Notes: generated by a model from the letters alone, not told the origin. A stretch of DNA of 64,000 nt from Halobacterium sp. R2-5 (GCF_011734195.1 NZ_JAANTH010000001.1:1426001-1490000), one strand, 5' to 3'. Counted from the stretch's first letter, positions 1-8,595 are shown. Made by a program: numbers and translations.

Positions 1-1437
1 TTCGAGCCCCACGACCCCGAGGACGTCCTCGTGTACACGTGCGGGCTCACCGTCTCCGACGACTCCCACCTCGGTCACGCTCGCCTGTGGGTGCAGTCGG
101 ACGTGATGTCCCGGTGGCTCTCCCACGTCGGCTACGACGTCCGTCACGTCCAGAACTTCACGGACGTCAACGAGAAGATCGTCGCGCGCACCGGCGAGGA
201 CGGCCTCGGCGACACCGAGGCGACGGTCGCCCGCCACTACATCGACTCCGTCATCGAGGACATGCGCGACCTCAACCTCGAACGGGCGGAGGTGTACCCG
301 CGGGTCTCCGAGCACGTCCCCGAGATCATCGACCTCGTGGAGACGCTCGTCGAGGAGGGGTACGCCTACGAGTCGAACGGCTCGGTCTACTTCGACGTCA
401 CGTCCTTCGAGGACTACGGGAAACTCTCCGGCCAGCAGGTCGACGAGGTCGAAGCCCAGGGCCCCGAGTCCGAGCAGTCCGAGAAGCGCCACCCCGCGGA
501 CTTCGCGCTCTGGAAGGCGGGCGCCGTCGCCCCCGAGGACGCCAACCAGCACCGCAGCGACGACCTGCCGCCGCTCGAAGAGCCCGCGGGCCAGACGTGG
601 GAGTCGCCGTGGAGCGAGGGGCGGCCGGGCTGGCACATCGAGTGCTCGGCGATGAGCACGACTCACCTCGACGACCACATCGACGTCCACGTCGGCGGAC
701 AGGACCTCGTCTTCCCCCACCACGAGAACGAGGTCGCGCAGAGCGAGGCCGCGGCGGGCGGCCCGTTCGCGAAGTACTGGCTGCACGTCCGCCTGCTGGA
801 GACGGAGGGCGAGAAGATGAGCTCCAGCCTGGGGAACTTCTTCACGACGAAGAACGCCATCGAGGAGTTCGGGCCGAACGTCGTCCGGATGTTCCTCGTC
901 TCTACCTCCTACACGCAGCGCCAGACGTACTCCGAGGAGACCATCTCGGAGGCCGAGCAGCGCTGGGAGCGCCTCCAGCGGGCGTACGAGCGCGCGACCG
1001 ACGCCGCGGACAGCCCGGACGCGTACGCGAAAGTCGCGGACGACGACCTCCGGCAGGCGGTTCGGGACGCCCGCGAGGGCTTCGAGTCCGCGATGAACGA
1101 CGACTTCAACACGCGCGCGGCGGTGAGCGCGCTGCTCGAACTCGCCTCCAGCGTTCACAAGTACGTCGACGGCGCCGAGCGCTACGACTACCGCGCGCTC
1201 GTCGACGCGGTCGAACTCTTCGAGGAGTTCGGCGGCGACGTGCTCGGCTTCCAGTTCGGCACCGCCGACGGCGGGGACGCCGCGCTCGCCGACGACCTCG
1301 TCGAACTCGTCCTGGACATCCGAGAAGAAGCGCGGGACGCGGGCAACTACGAGCGCGCCGACCAGCTCCGCGACCGCCTCGAGTCGCTCGGCGTCACCGT
1401 CGAGGACACCGACGACGGAGCGACCTTCCGGCGCTGA
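1..1437 (+). CDS. cysS: cysteinyl-tRNA synthetase, 5'-truncated by window edge
   Basis: This class I aminoacyl-tRNA synthetase charges tRNA-Cys with cysteine in the cytoplasm. The reading frame is open to base 1 (FEPHDPEDVLVYTCG), so the true start lies upstream and 478 residues are visible. YTCG supplies the first zinc-binding Cys, and the HxGH signature reads HLGH at nt 67-78. The further zinc ligands lie in HIECSAM and HHENE, and the KMSKS loop reads KMSSS at nt 814-828. The C-terminal part is the helical tRNA-binding region with a DALR-like fold. The length fits the family once a short N-terminus is added. Confidence 0.97.
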   Translation, partial: FEPHDPEDVLVYTCGLTVSDDSHLGHARLWVQSDVMSRWLSHVGYDVRHVQNFTDVNEKIVARTGEDGLGDTEATVARHYIDSVIEDMRDLNLERAEVYPRVSEHVPEIIDLVETLVEEGYAYESNGSVYFDVTSFEDYGKLSGQQVDEVEAQGPESEQSEKRHPADFALWKAGAVAPEDANQHRSDDLPPLEEPAGQTWESPWSEGRPGWHIECSAMSTTHLDDHIDVHVGGQDLVFPHHENEVAQSEAAAGGPFAKYWLHVRLLETEGEKMSSSLGNFFTTKNAIEEFGPNVVRMFLVSTSYTQRQTYSEETISEAEQRWERLQRAYERATDAADSPDAYAKVADDDLRQAVRDAREGFESAMNDDFNTRAAVSALLELASSVHKYVDGAERYDYRALVDAVELFEEFGGDVLGFQFGTADGGDAALADDLVELVLDIREEARDAGNYERADQLRDRLESLGVTVEDTDDGATFRR

Positions 1438-1484
1438 ATCCTCTGTAACCGCGGAGTTGAGCGTCTGACACGACGAGCCACCAA

Positions 1485-1491
1485 GCTTATT
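1485..1491 (+). promoter_or_regulatory. TATA-like box of the lipoprotein gene
   Basis: GCTTATT lies 25-31 nt before the ATG at 1516, the expected spacing for a leaderless haloarchaeal transcript. Confidence 0.4.
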
Positions 1492-1515
1492 CCCGCCGGC
1501 TGGTTCCACTCGCCC

Positions 1516-2148
1516 ATGCAACGACGAACGGTAGTCGCCGTCGCGGTCGCCGCCCTGCTCGCGACTAGCGGCTGTCTCGGTGTTCTCGGCGGCGACGGCG
1601 TGGAGGTCTCGGCCTCGCAGGCGACCGTCTCCGACAGCGCGCTCGAAGAGAGCGGCTACGAGGAAGTGAGCGTGAACGAGTCGGAGGTCACACGGGAGTT
1701 CTCCGCGGCCGGCCAGTCCCGGAACGTCACGGTGACGAACTGGGTGGCGATGTACGAGCGCACGGTCAGCGTGCCCCTCGTCGGCGAGCAGCGCGCCGCC
1801 GTCTTCGGCGCGTTCGCCAGTCCCGAGGTGGGCGTGCTCGGGCAGTCGTTCAACCCCATCAGCGACTACTCCGACCGCGAGCTCGCGGCGCTCGCCCAGC
1901 AGCAGTACGACGGCCTCAGCATCGGCGAGGCGGTCGGCACGCGGAACGCGACCGTCCTCGGCGAGTCCACGGAAGTCACGAAGTTCGACGGCACCGCCAG
2001 CATCGGCGGCCAGGAGGTCGACGTCTACGTCCACGTCACGAAAGTCAAGCACGACGGCGACTACGTGGTCGCCGTCGCCATCTACCCGCAGGCTCTCGAC
2101 GGCGAGCAGGACCGCGTCGACACGCTCCTCGACGGCCTCGAACACTGA
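1516..2148 (+). CDS. DUF6517-like secreted lipoprotein
   Basis: This 210-residue protein has a short charged N-terminus, a hydrophobic stretch and the lipobox LATSGC with Cys at residue 20. It should therefore be lipid-anchored on the outer face of the membrane. The mature part is acidic, rich in Val, Ser and Asn, and has no catalytic motif that I recognise. Its pattern (an NWVAMYER segment, SFNPISDYS, then a beta-rich C-terminus) matches what I remember of the haloarchaeal DUF6517 family, whose function is unknown. It stands alone between cysS and an AT-rich spacer. Confidence 0.75.
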   Translation: MQRRTVVAVAVAALLATSGCLGVLGGDGVEVSASQATVSDSALEESGYEEVSVNESEVTREFSAAGQSRNVTVTNWVAMYERTVSVPLVGEQRAAVFGAFASPEVGVLGQSFNPISDYSDRELAALAQQQYDGLSIGEAVGTRNATVLGESTEVTKFDGTASIGGQEVDVYVHVTKVKHDGDYVVAVAIYPQALDGEQDRVDTLLDGLEH

Positions 2149-2219
2149 CGCGCCGGCCGTGGCTCCCGCTTCTCGACGCGCTGTCGAAACGTGTGTCCAG
2201 ATCGAGGAGTGGCGAGTCG

Positions 2220-2340
2220 CGGAGCGATTGTTAAATTCGACAATTTCGGATATAATTGGTCGTTCGTTTTCTAATATCTGGATACAGGTGTCGTTCTAGC
2301 ACTATCTATGCCCTAAATCAGTATTATGGGCAGACTTACG
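2220..2340. promoter_or_regulatory. AT-rich spacer with two inverted repeats
   Basis: This stretch is much richer in A+T than its surroundings. It holds ATTGT-N8-ACAAT (2227-2244) and TGCCC-N14-GGGCA (2309-2332), and precedes the 48-residue zinc-ribbon gene. It is probably the upstream control region of that gene. No reading frame is supported here. Confidence 0.4.
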
Positions 2341-2365
2341 GTAGCGTTCTTTGGTAACTAGGTAC

Positions 2366-2512
2366 ATGGTCCGAACTGACCCGTACACGCCCCCCGAGAC
2401 GAACCGCTACGAGTGCACCAACTGCCTCGGGCGCTTCGAGAGCGAGCACCACCTCGTGAACTGCCCCGACTGCGGCGAAGCAGTCCGGAACGTGGCGGTC
2501 CCGCGGGAGTGA
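2366..2512 (+). CDS. rubrerythrin-like zinc-ribbon miniprotein
   Basis: This is a 48-residue ORF beginning MVRTDPYTPPETNRYEC. Two CxxC knuckles (Cys17/Cys20 and Cys33/Cys36) would bind one zinc or iron ion as in the rubredoxin/rubrerythrin knuckle. Haloarchaeal genomes carry many such 45-50 residue proteins, annotated as rubrerythrin-like domain proteins (DUF7129-type). Their role is unknown. The start is the only ATG in frame and the high third-position GC supports coding. Confidence 0.8.
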   Translation: MVRTDPYTPPETNRYECTNCLGRFESEHHLVNCPDCGEAVRNVAVPRE

Positions 2513-2554
2513 CCGCGAGCTACGACTGGGTCATGGTTCTCGTTAGCAAGGCAC

Positions 2555-2562
2555 TTTTTATA
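2555..2562 (+). promoter_or_regulatory. TATA box of the five-DUF1508 gene
   Basis: TTTTTATA sits 23-30 nt before the ATG at 2585. This supports that ATG as a leaderless start over the in-frame GTG at 2573. Confidence 0.55.
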
Positions 2563-2584
2563 GCTGGTCTGCGTGGTGGCGGCC

Positions 2585-4087
2585 ATGTCGACAACTGGCC
2601 GCGGCGGTGGCGTGACTGAGTTCTACGAGCGACAGATCGGGCGAGCCGAGACCGAAGACGAGGTCTACGGCTACCTCGTGTTCGTCGCCGGTCTGGTGCT
2701 CGGTATCGTCGGAATCCTGCTGTTCCTGCCCAGCGAGTCCGCCGGCTCGATGCGAGAGTACAGCGTCGCGCTCGGGGCGGCCGGGTTCGCGCTGCTCATC
2801 GCCGGCCCCGTCATCCGGCTGCCGCTGCGACGGACCGCGACGACGGCCGTCTACCTCGGGTTGTTGCTGTGCGCGGCCGCAATCGCGTGGTTCCTCGCGG
2901 TGTTCCCGAACCAGTGGCAGACCGCGAGCGGCCACCAGGGCGTCATCACGCTGTACGTCGCTGGCGTCGCCGTCATCGGCGCGGGTGCCGTGCTCGTGCC
3001 GCTGCTCACGTCCACCCGGTCGACGCAGGAGACCGCGGCCGCGCGAGCGGAGAGTCAGGAGCGCGAGCGCCGCGTCGGGGAAGTCGAGAGCGAGCTCGAA
3101 GCCGCCGAACGCGCCCGCGACGAGCTCGAAGGTGAGCTCGCGTCCGTCCGGTCGAGTCAGGCGCAGTTCGAGCTCTACGAGGACAAGGCCGGGCAGTACC
3201 GCTGGCGGCTCCGCCACCGCAACGGCAACGTCGTCGCGGACGGCGGACAGGGGTACACCCGGAAGCACAACGCCCAGAAGGGCATGCAGAGCGTGCGTCG
3301 GAACGCGCTCGGCGCGGCGGCGATCCACGCCGAACCCGCCGCCGTCGACGAGGAAGCGGACCTCGACGAGCTCCCGATGCTCTCCGAGGAACCCGAGGAG
3401 AGCCGGGCGACCTTCGAAGTGTTCGAGGACAGCGGCGGCGAGTACCGCTGGCGACTCGTCCACGACAACGGCAACGTGCTCGCGGACAGCGGCGAGGGCT
3501 ACACGCGGCGCCGCGACGCCCGCCGCGCCGTCGAAGGCGTCCAGACCAACGTCGGGCCCGCGGAGTACCTCACGTTCGACCCGGCGTCGTTCGAAATCTA
3601 CCGCGACGTCGCGGGCGAGTGGCGGTGGCGGCTCGTCCACGAGAACGGGAACATCCTCGCGGACAGCGGCGAAGGGTACACGCGACGCCGCGACGCCCGC
3701 CGCGCCGTCGACCGCCTGCAGGACCGCGTCGGGGACGCCGAGTTCGACGTCTACGAGGACGCCGCCGACGAGTACCGCTGGCGGCTCACCGCGGAGAACG
3801 GCAACGTCGTCGCGGACAGCGGCGAGGGCTACACGCGCCGCGACGAGGCCGAGAACGCCGTCGAGCGCCTCCGGGAGTACGCGCCGGACGCCGACGCGCT
3901 CGACGTCGGGTTCGCGGTGTTCGAGGTGTTCGAGGACAGCGGCGGCGAGTACCGCTGGCGGCTCCGCCACCGCAACGGGAACATCATCGCCGACGGCGGC
4001 GAGGGCTACAGTTCGCGGTCGAAGGCCCGCGCCGGCATCGAGAGCGTGAAGCGCAACGCCCCCGGTGCGGACGTCGGCAGCGAGTGA
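2585..4087 (+). CDS. membrane protein with five tandem DUF1508 domains
   Basis: This 500-residue protein has three parts. Residues about 25-140 hold four transmembrane helices. Residues about 150-190 form a charged coiled coil with repeated ERE and ELE patterns. Five DUF1508 (YegP/HVO_2922-type) modules then start near residues 194, 275, 334, 385 and 444. Each module reads roughly F-x-V-F/Y-E-D ... YRWRL ... NGN-hydrophobic-hydrophobic-AD ... GEGYTRR ... ending in a helix. Single and double DUF1508 proteins are common and small; five on a membrane anchor is unusual. The soluble part probably faces the cytoplasm. Function is unknown, and a ligand-binding or stress-linked role would be inference only. 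A second DUF1508 protein lies at 61735-62247. Confidence 0.85.
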   Translation: MSTTGRGGGVTEFYERQIGRAETEDEVYGYLVFVAGLVLGIVGILLFLPSESAGSMREYSVALGAAGFALLIAGPVIRLPLRRTATTAVYLGLLLCAAAIAWFLAVFPNQWQTASGHQGVITLYVAGVAVIGAGAVLVPLLTSTRSTQETAAARAESQERERRVGEVESELEAAERARDELEGELASVRSSQAQFELYEDKAGQYRWRLRHRNGNVVADGGQGYTRKHNAQKGMQSVRRNALGAAAIHAEPAAVDEEADLDELPMLSEEPEESRATFEVFEDSGGEYRWRLVHDNGNVLADSGEGYTRRRDARRAVEGVQTNVGPAEYLTFDPASFEIYRDVAGEWRWRLVHENGNILADSGEGYTRRRDARRAVDRLQDRVGDAEFDVYEDAADEYRWRLTAENGNVVADSGEGYTRRDEAENAVERLREYAPDADALDVGFAVFEVFEDSGGEYRWRLRHRNGNIIADGGEGYSSRSKARAGIESVKRNAPGADVGSE

Positions 4088-4163
4088 CGGCAGGCCAGCC
4101 GACCGCTCTTTTGCGAACGTGTTCGGGCAATAGGTTTGGGTGCCCGTAGCGCGAAATGCGGAC

Positions 4164-4481
4164 GTGACAGACGACACTCCAGCCGTCGAACTCGCGGACG
4201 TTGACGCGCTGACCGAGACGCCCCACGCCGAGGTGTTCGAGACGCGCGACCCCCGGACCGTCCGGCTCGCCCTCGACGAGGGCGAAGAAGTGGCCGCCCA
4301 CCAGCACCCCGACTCGATGGTCGTCCTCTACGTGCTGTCGGGCGCCCTCGAACTCGGGCTCGGCGACGACACGTACGACCTCGACGCCGGTGACGGCGTC
4401 CGGTTCGACGGCGAGCAGGACGTCGCGCCGCGCGCCGTCGCGGACGCCGAGGCGCTGGTCGTGTTCGCGCCGAAGAGCTAG
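4164..4481 (+). CDS. single-domain cupin protein
   Basis: This 105-residue protein has the cupin double-stranded beta-helix pattern. The first motif is an EGEEVAAHQHP segment with two His, followed by a hydrophobic VLSGALELGLGD strand pair and DAGDGVRFDGEQDVAPRA as the second motif. Some metal ligands of the second motif are not obvious, so metal binding is uncertain and the substrate cannot be predicted. The start is the GTG at 4164; a GTG at 4140 in the same frame is the alternative. The 3' end overlaps the convergent TctA-like gene by 4 nt. Confidence 0.75.
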   Translation: MTDDTPAVELADVDALTETPHAEVFETRDPRTVRLALDEGEEVAAHQHPDSMVVLYVLSGALELGLGDDTYDLDAGDGVRFDGEQDVAPRAVADAEALVVFAPKS

Positions 4482-5713
4482 TTCAACGCGAGCGGCACGA
4501 GCAGCACAGCCATCAGGTGGACGCGGCGCGCGCCGAAGTACGGCGGAATCAGTCCGATTAGCGTCGCTACGAGGAGCAGCACGACGCCGATCTGTCCCGC
4601 GAACACCCACGCGAGCACCGCCAGCAGCCCGCAGACGCCGGCCGTGAGGCGGCGGTGGTCGACGCCGCGTACGAGTCGGAAGTACCGGTCGCCGAGCACG
4701 GGCACGAGGACGGCGCCCGCGCAGGCCGCGAGCGCGACGCTCGCGAGCAGCAGCGGCAGCGTCTTCGGTAATGCGGCGCGTTCGAACGCGACGAGTACGC
4801 CCGTGTGGGCGTTCCCGAGCGCGAGTAGCGCGTAGAGGGCGAACACCGTGTTCGCGGTGTTGACGCCGGAGAGCGCCGCGATGAACGCGCGGTCGCCGTC
4901 CGCGCGCGTCGCCTCGACGGCGAACACCGCGGCGATGGCGCCGGACATCCCGGGGACGTACGCGACTGCGGCGCCGGCGAGGCTGCCCGCGAACCCCGGA
5001 CCCGCGACCGAGCGCGGGCCGCCGGCGACCGCTGGGTCGTCCTGCTCGGGGACGCCGGCGCCACGGAAGGCCTCGATGAGGACGGGCGTGCCGAACAGTC
5101 CGGCGAACAGCGGCGCGAGCACGTCCCCGGTCGGCATCACGCTATCGGGACGCATCGGGAGCGCGAGGACGCCGAGCGCGCCGCTCGCAGCGACCGCCAG
5201 AACGGCACCGAGACGCGAGCGTCGCGTCGGTTCGCGAGCGAGCAGGACGACGAGGAGCGCGACGACCACGACGGAGAGGTGCTCGTAGACGAGCGGCGCG
5301 ACGACCGTCGCGGCCACAGTGACCGGGATTCCGAGTGCGAACGCGACGGCCACGGCGACGCCGCTGCCGAGCGCGGAGACGCGCAGCGCCTCCCGGCCGC
5401 GGCCGCCCATCACGAGCCGGTGGCCGGGGAGCGCGCTCACCGCCATTGCGGGGTCCGGAACGCCGAGCGCGAGCGTCGGCACGACGTCCAGGAACGAGTG
5501 TGTGACGCCGGCCGCGAGCATCGCGGCACCGACGAGCTGCGGCGGCCCTGGAACGCTGGGCGCGGCCGCAGCGAGCAGTAGCGCCAGCGAGTTCACGTGG
5601 AGGCCGGGGACGAGCCCCGAGCACGTCCCGAGGAAGACGCCGGCCGCAACTGCCGCCAGCGCCGCCGCTGACGAACCCGGAGCGACGAGCACGCGCACGC
5701 CGGCGACGTCCAT
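4478..5713 (-). CDS. TctA-like tripartite tricarboxylate transporter permease (DUF112)
   Basis: This 411-residue protein is almost wholly hydrophobic, with about ten membrane spans. It carries the paired TctA features GLVPGLHVNSLA near the N-terminus and YVPGMSGAIAAVFA in the second half, which mark the large permease of the tripartite tricarboxylate transporter family. Archaeal homologues occur without the bacterial TctB and TctC subunits, and none is seen nearby here. The substrate, and whether it acts as a transporter alone, are unknown. It is transcribed towards the cupin gene and ends inside that gene's last codons. Confidence 0.8.
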   Translation of the reverse strand: MDVAGVRVLVAPGSSAAALAAVAAGVFLGTCSGLVPGLHVNSLALLLAAAAPSVPGPPQLVGAAMLAAGVTHSFLDVVPTLALGVPDPAMAVSALPGHRLVMGGRGREALRVSALGSGVAVAVAFALGIPVTVAATVVAPLVYEHLSVVVVALLVVLLAREPTRRSRLGAVLAVAASGALGVLALPMRPDSVMPTGDVLAPLFAGLFGTPVLIEAFRGAGVPEQDDPAVAGGPRSVAGPGFAGSLAGAAVAYVPGMSGAIAAVFAVEATRADGDRAFIAALSGVNTANTVFALYALLALGNAHTGVLVAFERAALPKTLPLLLASVALAACAGAVLVPVLGDRYFRLVRGVDHRRLTAGVCGLLAVLAWVFAGQIGVVLLLVATLIGLIPPYFGARRVHLMAVLLVPLALN

Positions 5714-5803
5714 CGCGGCGAGTTGGTCCCGCTCCCGTACTTCAAGCTACGGACGAACGCAGCGAGCGGGCGGCGAGCCGGCGGCTGTTCGGCGTTGCGC
5801 GCG

Positions 5804-5812
5804 AAAGAAAAA
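5804..5812 (-). terminator. oligo-T terminator of the L1-L10-L12 operon
   Basis: On the minus strand TTTTTCTTT lies about 20 nt beyond the L12 stop codon. T-rich tracts like this end archaeal transcripts. Confidence 0.5.
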
Positions 5813-5832
5813 CGGCTGGTCGTGGAACCGGA

Positions 5833-6174
5833 TTACCCGAAGAGGTCGCCGAGGCCTTCGCCGCTGGCCTCCTCGTCCTCGTCGTCGCCGGCTTCCTCGG
5901 CTTCGTCGGCTTCGGCCTCTTCTTCGGCCTCGGCCTCCTCGTCCGCTTCCTCGGCTTCGTCGCCGCCAGCGGCGCCCGCGGCGGGCGCGGCCGGAGCGGC
6001 GGCAGCCTCGGCGACGGCCTCCTCGATGTCGACGTCCTCGAGGGCCGCGACGAGCGCCTTGACGCGGGACTCCTCGACGTCGACACCGGCGGCCTCGAGG
6101 ACGCCGGTGATGTTCTCTTCGTTGATCTCTTCGCCAGACTCGTTCAGGATGAGTGCTGCGTAAACGTACTCCAT
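5833..6174 (-). CDS. rpl12: ribosomal protein P1/L12 (archaeal stalk)
   Basis: This is the archaeal P1-type stalk protein (113 residues), which binds L10 as dimers and recruits translation factors to the large subunit. The N-terminal dimerisation domain starts [21 protein letters not shown]. An Ala/Gly hinge and a very acidic stretch follow, and the C-terminal peptide ends GLGDLFG, the factor-binding tail. It is the last gene of the L1-L10-L12 operon, with 2 nt between it and the L10 stop codon. Confidence 0.98.
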   Translation of the reverse strand: MEYVYAALILNESGEEINEENITGVLEAAGVDVEESRVKALVAALEDVDIEEAVAEAAAAPAAPAAGAAGGDEAEEADEEAEAEEEAEADEAEEAGDDEDEEASGEGLGDLFG

Positions 6175-6176
6175 TG

Positions 6177-7223
6177 TTATCCGAACATCTCCCCGAGGCC
6201 TTCGGCGCCGTCGCCTCCGTCTTCGTCGTCGTCGGAGTCGTCGGCGTCTGCCTCGGAATCAGTGGGTTGGTCGTCGCTCTGTTCGTCTTCGCTGTCCTCC
6301 TCGGGCTCCGCCGCCGCTGCGGCGGGCGCCTCGACGCCGCGGAGCTCCTCGGGGAGCGCCTCCTCGTCGTCGATCTGCGCGGCGAGCGCGCGCACCTGCG
6401 CGTCCGCCTTGCTGACGAGGTCGTCCGCGAGGTCCGGGCTCTCGATGGACGCCTGCAGGCCGAGGCTCTTCGCCTCGCCCTGGGCCTTCCGGATGAGGGT
6501 CGGCGCGGTCTGCGACGTCGGGTACTCCGCGTTCACGGAGAGGTTCCGTGCGGACGCGGCCGCGGACTGGATGTCCGCGCGGTACTCCTCGACGTCGATC
6601 TCGAGTTCCTCGGGCGTGAACAGGACGCCCTCGGAGTAGACGCCGCGGAGGTCCAGGCCGACTTCCTTCGGCTCGATGCCGAGCTCGGCGAGGACGTTCG
6701 CGACGTCCGTGGAGACGGTGTCTCCCTCCTCGACGACGACGGAGTCCTCCATCACCTTGATGGAGCCCTCCTGGATGCGCGCGTTCGCGCCGATCTGCTG
6801 GAGTTCGCCGACGAACGGACCCGGGTCGATGCCGGTGTCGCCCTCGGGGACGACGATGTCGTTCGGCGCGACCTCGCCAGCGTTGATGGGCGCGGGCGTC
6901 TTCGACTCCTCGAGCTGCTGGAAGAGCCCGAACGGGTTGTCGTTCGTGGCGACCAGGCCGACCTCGCCCGAGACGTACTGGGTGAGGTCTTCGAGGCCGT
7001 CGTCGACCTCTTCGAGCGCACGGACGAGCAGCGTGTTCCGGCTCATGCGGAGCGCGGCGCTGCCGTGCAGGCCGCGGCGCATGTCCTGGAGCTGGCGGCT
7101 CGGGATGCCCGTGACGCTCACGACGCCGACGCTGTCGTGGTTCTCGAGCAGGTCGACGAGCTCGTCGACTTCCTCGCGCTTCCACTCGGGGATGGTGTCT
7201 GTGGTGCGTTCCTCGGCGGACAT
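6177..7223 (-). CDS. rpl10: ribosomal protein uL10 (P0)
   Basis: This 348-residue protein is the stalk base. Its N-terminal domain binds 23S rRNA near L11 ([14 protein letters not shown], then [16 protein letters not shown]). The archaeal/eukaryotic insertion domain lies in the middle, and the C-terminal spine helices bind L12 dimers. The tail is highly acidic and ends GLGEMFG, closely matching the L12 tail, as in other archaeal P0 proteins. One nt separates it from the L1 stop upstream and 2 nt from L12 downstream, so the three are co-transcribed. Confidence 0.98.
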   Translation of the reverse strand: MSAEERTTDTIPEWKREEVDELVDLLENHDSVGVVSVTGIPSRQLQDMRRGLHGSAALRMSRNTLLVRALEEVDDGLEDLTQYVSGEVGLVATNDNPFGLFQQLEESKTPAPINAGEVAPNDIVVPEGDTGIDPGPFVGELQQIGANARIQEGSIKVMEDSVVVEEGDTVSTDVANVLAELGIEPKEVGLDLRGVYSEGVLFTPEELEIDVEEYRADIQSAAASARNLSVNAEYPTSQTAPTLIRKAQGEAKSLGLQASIESPDLADDLVSKADAQVRALAAQIDDEEALPEELRGVEAPAAAAAEPEEDSEDEQSDDQPTDSEADADDSDDDEDGGDGAEGLGEMFG

Positions 7224-7224
7224 C

Positions 7225-7863
7225 TCAAGCCACCTCCACGGCGGGCCCCATCGTCGTCTTCACGTAGACCGCGTCGACGTTGAGGGGACCCTTCTCGAGG
7301 TCCGCGTGCAGGCGGCGCAGGATCACGTCGATGTTGTCCGCGATGTCCTCGGCGGACATGTCCTCCGCGCCGACGCGCGTGTGGAACGTGCGCCGGTCGC
7401 GGCTGCGAAGCTGCACGGTGTTTTTCATTCGGTTGACTGTCTCGACGACGTCGTCGTCGGGCTGGAGCGGCGTCGGCATCTTGCCGCGCGGACCGAGCAC
7501 TTGACCGAGCGCACCCGCGATGTCCTGCATCATGGATGCTTCGGCCACGAAGAAGTCCGTCGCGTCAGCGAGGTCCTTCGCGGCGTCGGTGTCGTCGGCG
7601 AGGTCGGCGACTTCGTCGCCACCGTAGACCTCGTCCGCGACTTCCTCGGCTCGAACTGCGGTCTCGCCCTCTGCGAAGACCACAATCTGTGTCTCCTGTC
7701 CGGTGCCCGACGGCAGTACGACGCCCTCGTCGACACGATTCGACGGGTCGTTGAGGTCGAGGTCGCGCAGATTGATCGCGAGGTCCACCGTCTCACGGAA
7801 ATTCCGCTCTGGGGCCTCCTCGAGTGCGCGAGTTACGGCCTCTTCAATGTCGTTGTCTGCCAT
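7225..7863 (-). CDS. rpl1: ribosomal protein uL1
   Basis: This 212-residue protein builds the L1 stalk at the ribosomal E site and, in archaea and bacteria, can repress its own mRNA. The diagnostic [12 protein letters not shown] segment and the [16 protein letters not shown]-binding part are present. The start ATG at 7863 is preceded by a strong Shine-Dalgarno sequence (GGAGGTG), unlike the leaderless genes around it. That fits a long structured leader, annotated separately. It is the first gene of the L1-L10-L12 operon. Confidence 0.98.
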   Translation of the reverse strand: MADNDIEEAVTRALEEAPERNFRETVDLAINLRDLDLNDPSNRVDEGVVLPSGTGQETQIVVFAEGETAVRAEEVADEVYGGDEVADLADDTDAAKDLADATDFFVAEASMMQDIAGALGQVLGPRGKMPTPLQPDDDVVETVNRMKNTVQLRSRDRRTFHTRVGAEDMSAEDIADNIDVILRRLHADLEKGPLNVDAVYVKTTMGPAVEVA

Positions 7864-7942
7864 CTTTCACCTCCGTAGTGCATTGACCCTGTGAAGGTCG
7901 GATCTCCTACGGGTCAGTGAAACAGGCGAAGCCTGTCTCGCT
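7864..7942 (-). promoter_or_regulatory. structured 5' leader of rpl1 with likely L1-binding site
   Basis: The minus strand from about 7942 to 7864 would be a leader of roughly 79 nt. It contains the perfect hairpin ACAGGC-TTC-GCCTGT (7922-7936). Downstream is a branched element in which GACCC (7915-7911) can pair with GGGTC (7889-7885), and GTAG (7910-7907) with CTAC (7877-7874). The GGAGGTG Shine-Dalgarno follows. Halobacterial L1 leaders are known to mimic the 23S rRNA site for L1; that this element does so is inferred from position and folding potential. Confidence 0.6.
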
Positions 7943-7962
7943 TCGAGAGAGGGGCAACGCGT

Positions 7963-7970
7963 CCTTAAAA
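7963..7970 (-). promoter_or_regulatory. TATA box of the rpl1 operon
   Basis: TTTTAAGG on the minus strand would place transcription start near 7942, giving the long leader described above. Confidence 0.5.
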
Positions 7971-8079
7971 CCGTCGAACCACGATTCCGGCGCGAGCGGC
8001 GCTGAGAGCGGTCGCTCCGCTAGGAATCGGGAACAGCGACGGCACGCGAGAACCACGAACCGAAGTCGAGAATTCCAGT

Positions 8080-8571
8080 TTACGCTGCCGCTTCTTCCGC
8101 ACCCAGCACGTCGTCGTAGTCGCCGTCCGCGACGCGCTGCTTGAACGTCCGCGCGTCCTCGCCCTCGATGGTGACGCCCATGGAGGCGCAGGTGCCGGCG
8201 ACCTCCTTGGCGGCGTTGCGCGTGTCGTACGCGAGGAGGTCGGGCTTCTTCTGCTCCGCGATGGTCTTCAGCTGCTCGATGGAGATGTCCGCGACGAAGT
8301 CCTCGTTGGGCTCGCCGGAACCGGTCTCGAAGCCGGCCTCGTCTTTCACGAGAGCGGCCGTCGGCGGGACGCCGACTTCGATGCTGAACGACCCGTCCTC
8401 CTCGTACTCGACGGTGACCGGCACTTCCGTGCCGTCGAACGCTTCGGTCTGGTCGTTGATCTCCTGTACGACGGCCTGCACGTCGACGGGCGTCGGTCCG
8501 AGTTCGGGACCGAGCGGCGGCCCGGGGTCGGCCTGACCGCCAGCCACGAGTACTTCGATCGTCTCAGCCAT
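8080..8571 (-). CDS. rpl11: ribosomal protein uL11
   Basis: This 163-residue protein binds the GTPase-associated centre of 23S rRNA. The start MAETIEVLVAGGQADPGPPLG is the conserved archaeal N-terminus. The PGPPLGPELGP region and the C-terminal RNA-binding domain (AAKEVAGTCASMGVTIEG) are clear. I chose the ATG at 8571 because TTTAAA lies 25 nt upstream, making it leaderless; an upstream ATG at 8604 would add an untypical extension. It is separated from rpl1 by 216 nt and probably has its own transcript, as known in Halobacterium. Confidence 0.98.
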   Translation of the reverse strand: MAETIEVLVAGGQADPGPPLGPELGPTPVDVQAVVQEINDQTEAFDGTEVPVTVEYEEDGSFSIEVGVPPTAALVKDEAGFETGSGEPNEDFVADISIEQLKTIAEQKKPDLLAYDTRNAAKEVAGTCASMGVTIEGEDARTFKQRVADGDYDDVLGAEEAAA

Positions 8572-8595
8572 ACCCGGACGAACCGTCGCCGCGGC

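Noticed and set aside
3166-4060. CRISPR-like array
   Set aside because: The regular repeats are protein-coding DUF1508 modules in one frame, not short repeats with unique spacers.
2558-4177. Long minus-strand open frames opposite the DUF1508 gene
   Set aside because: They are mirror frames caused by high GC and repeats; domain evidence lies on the plus strand.
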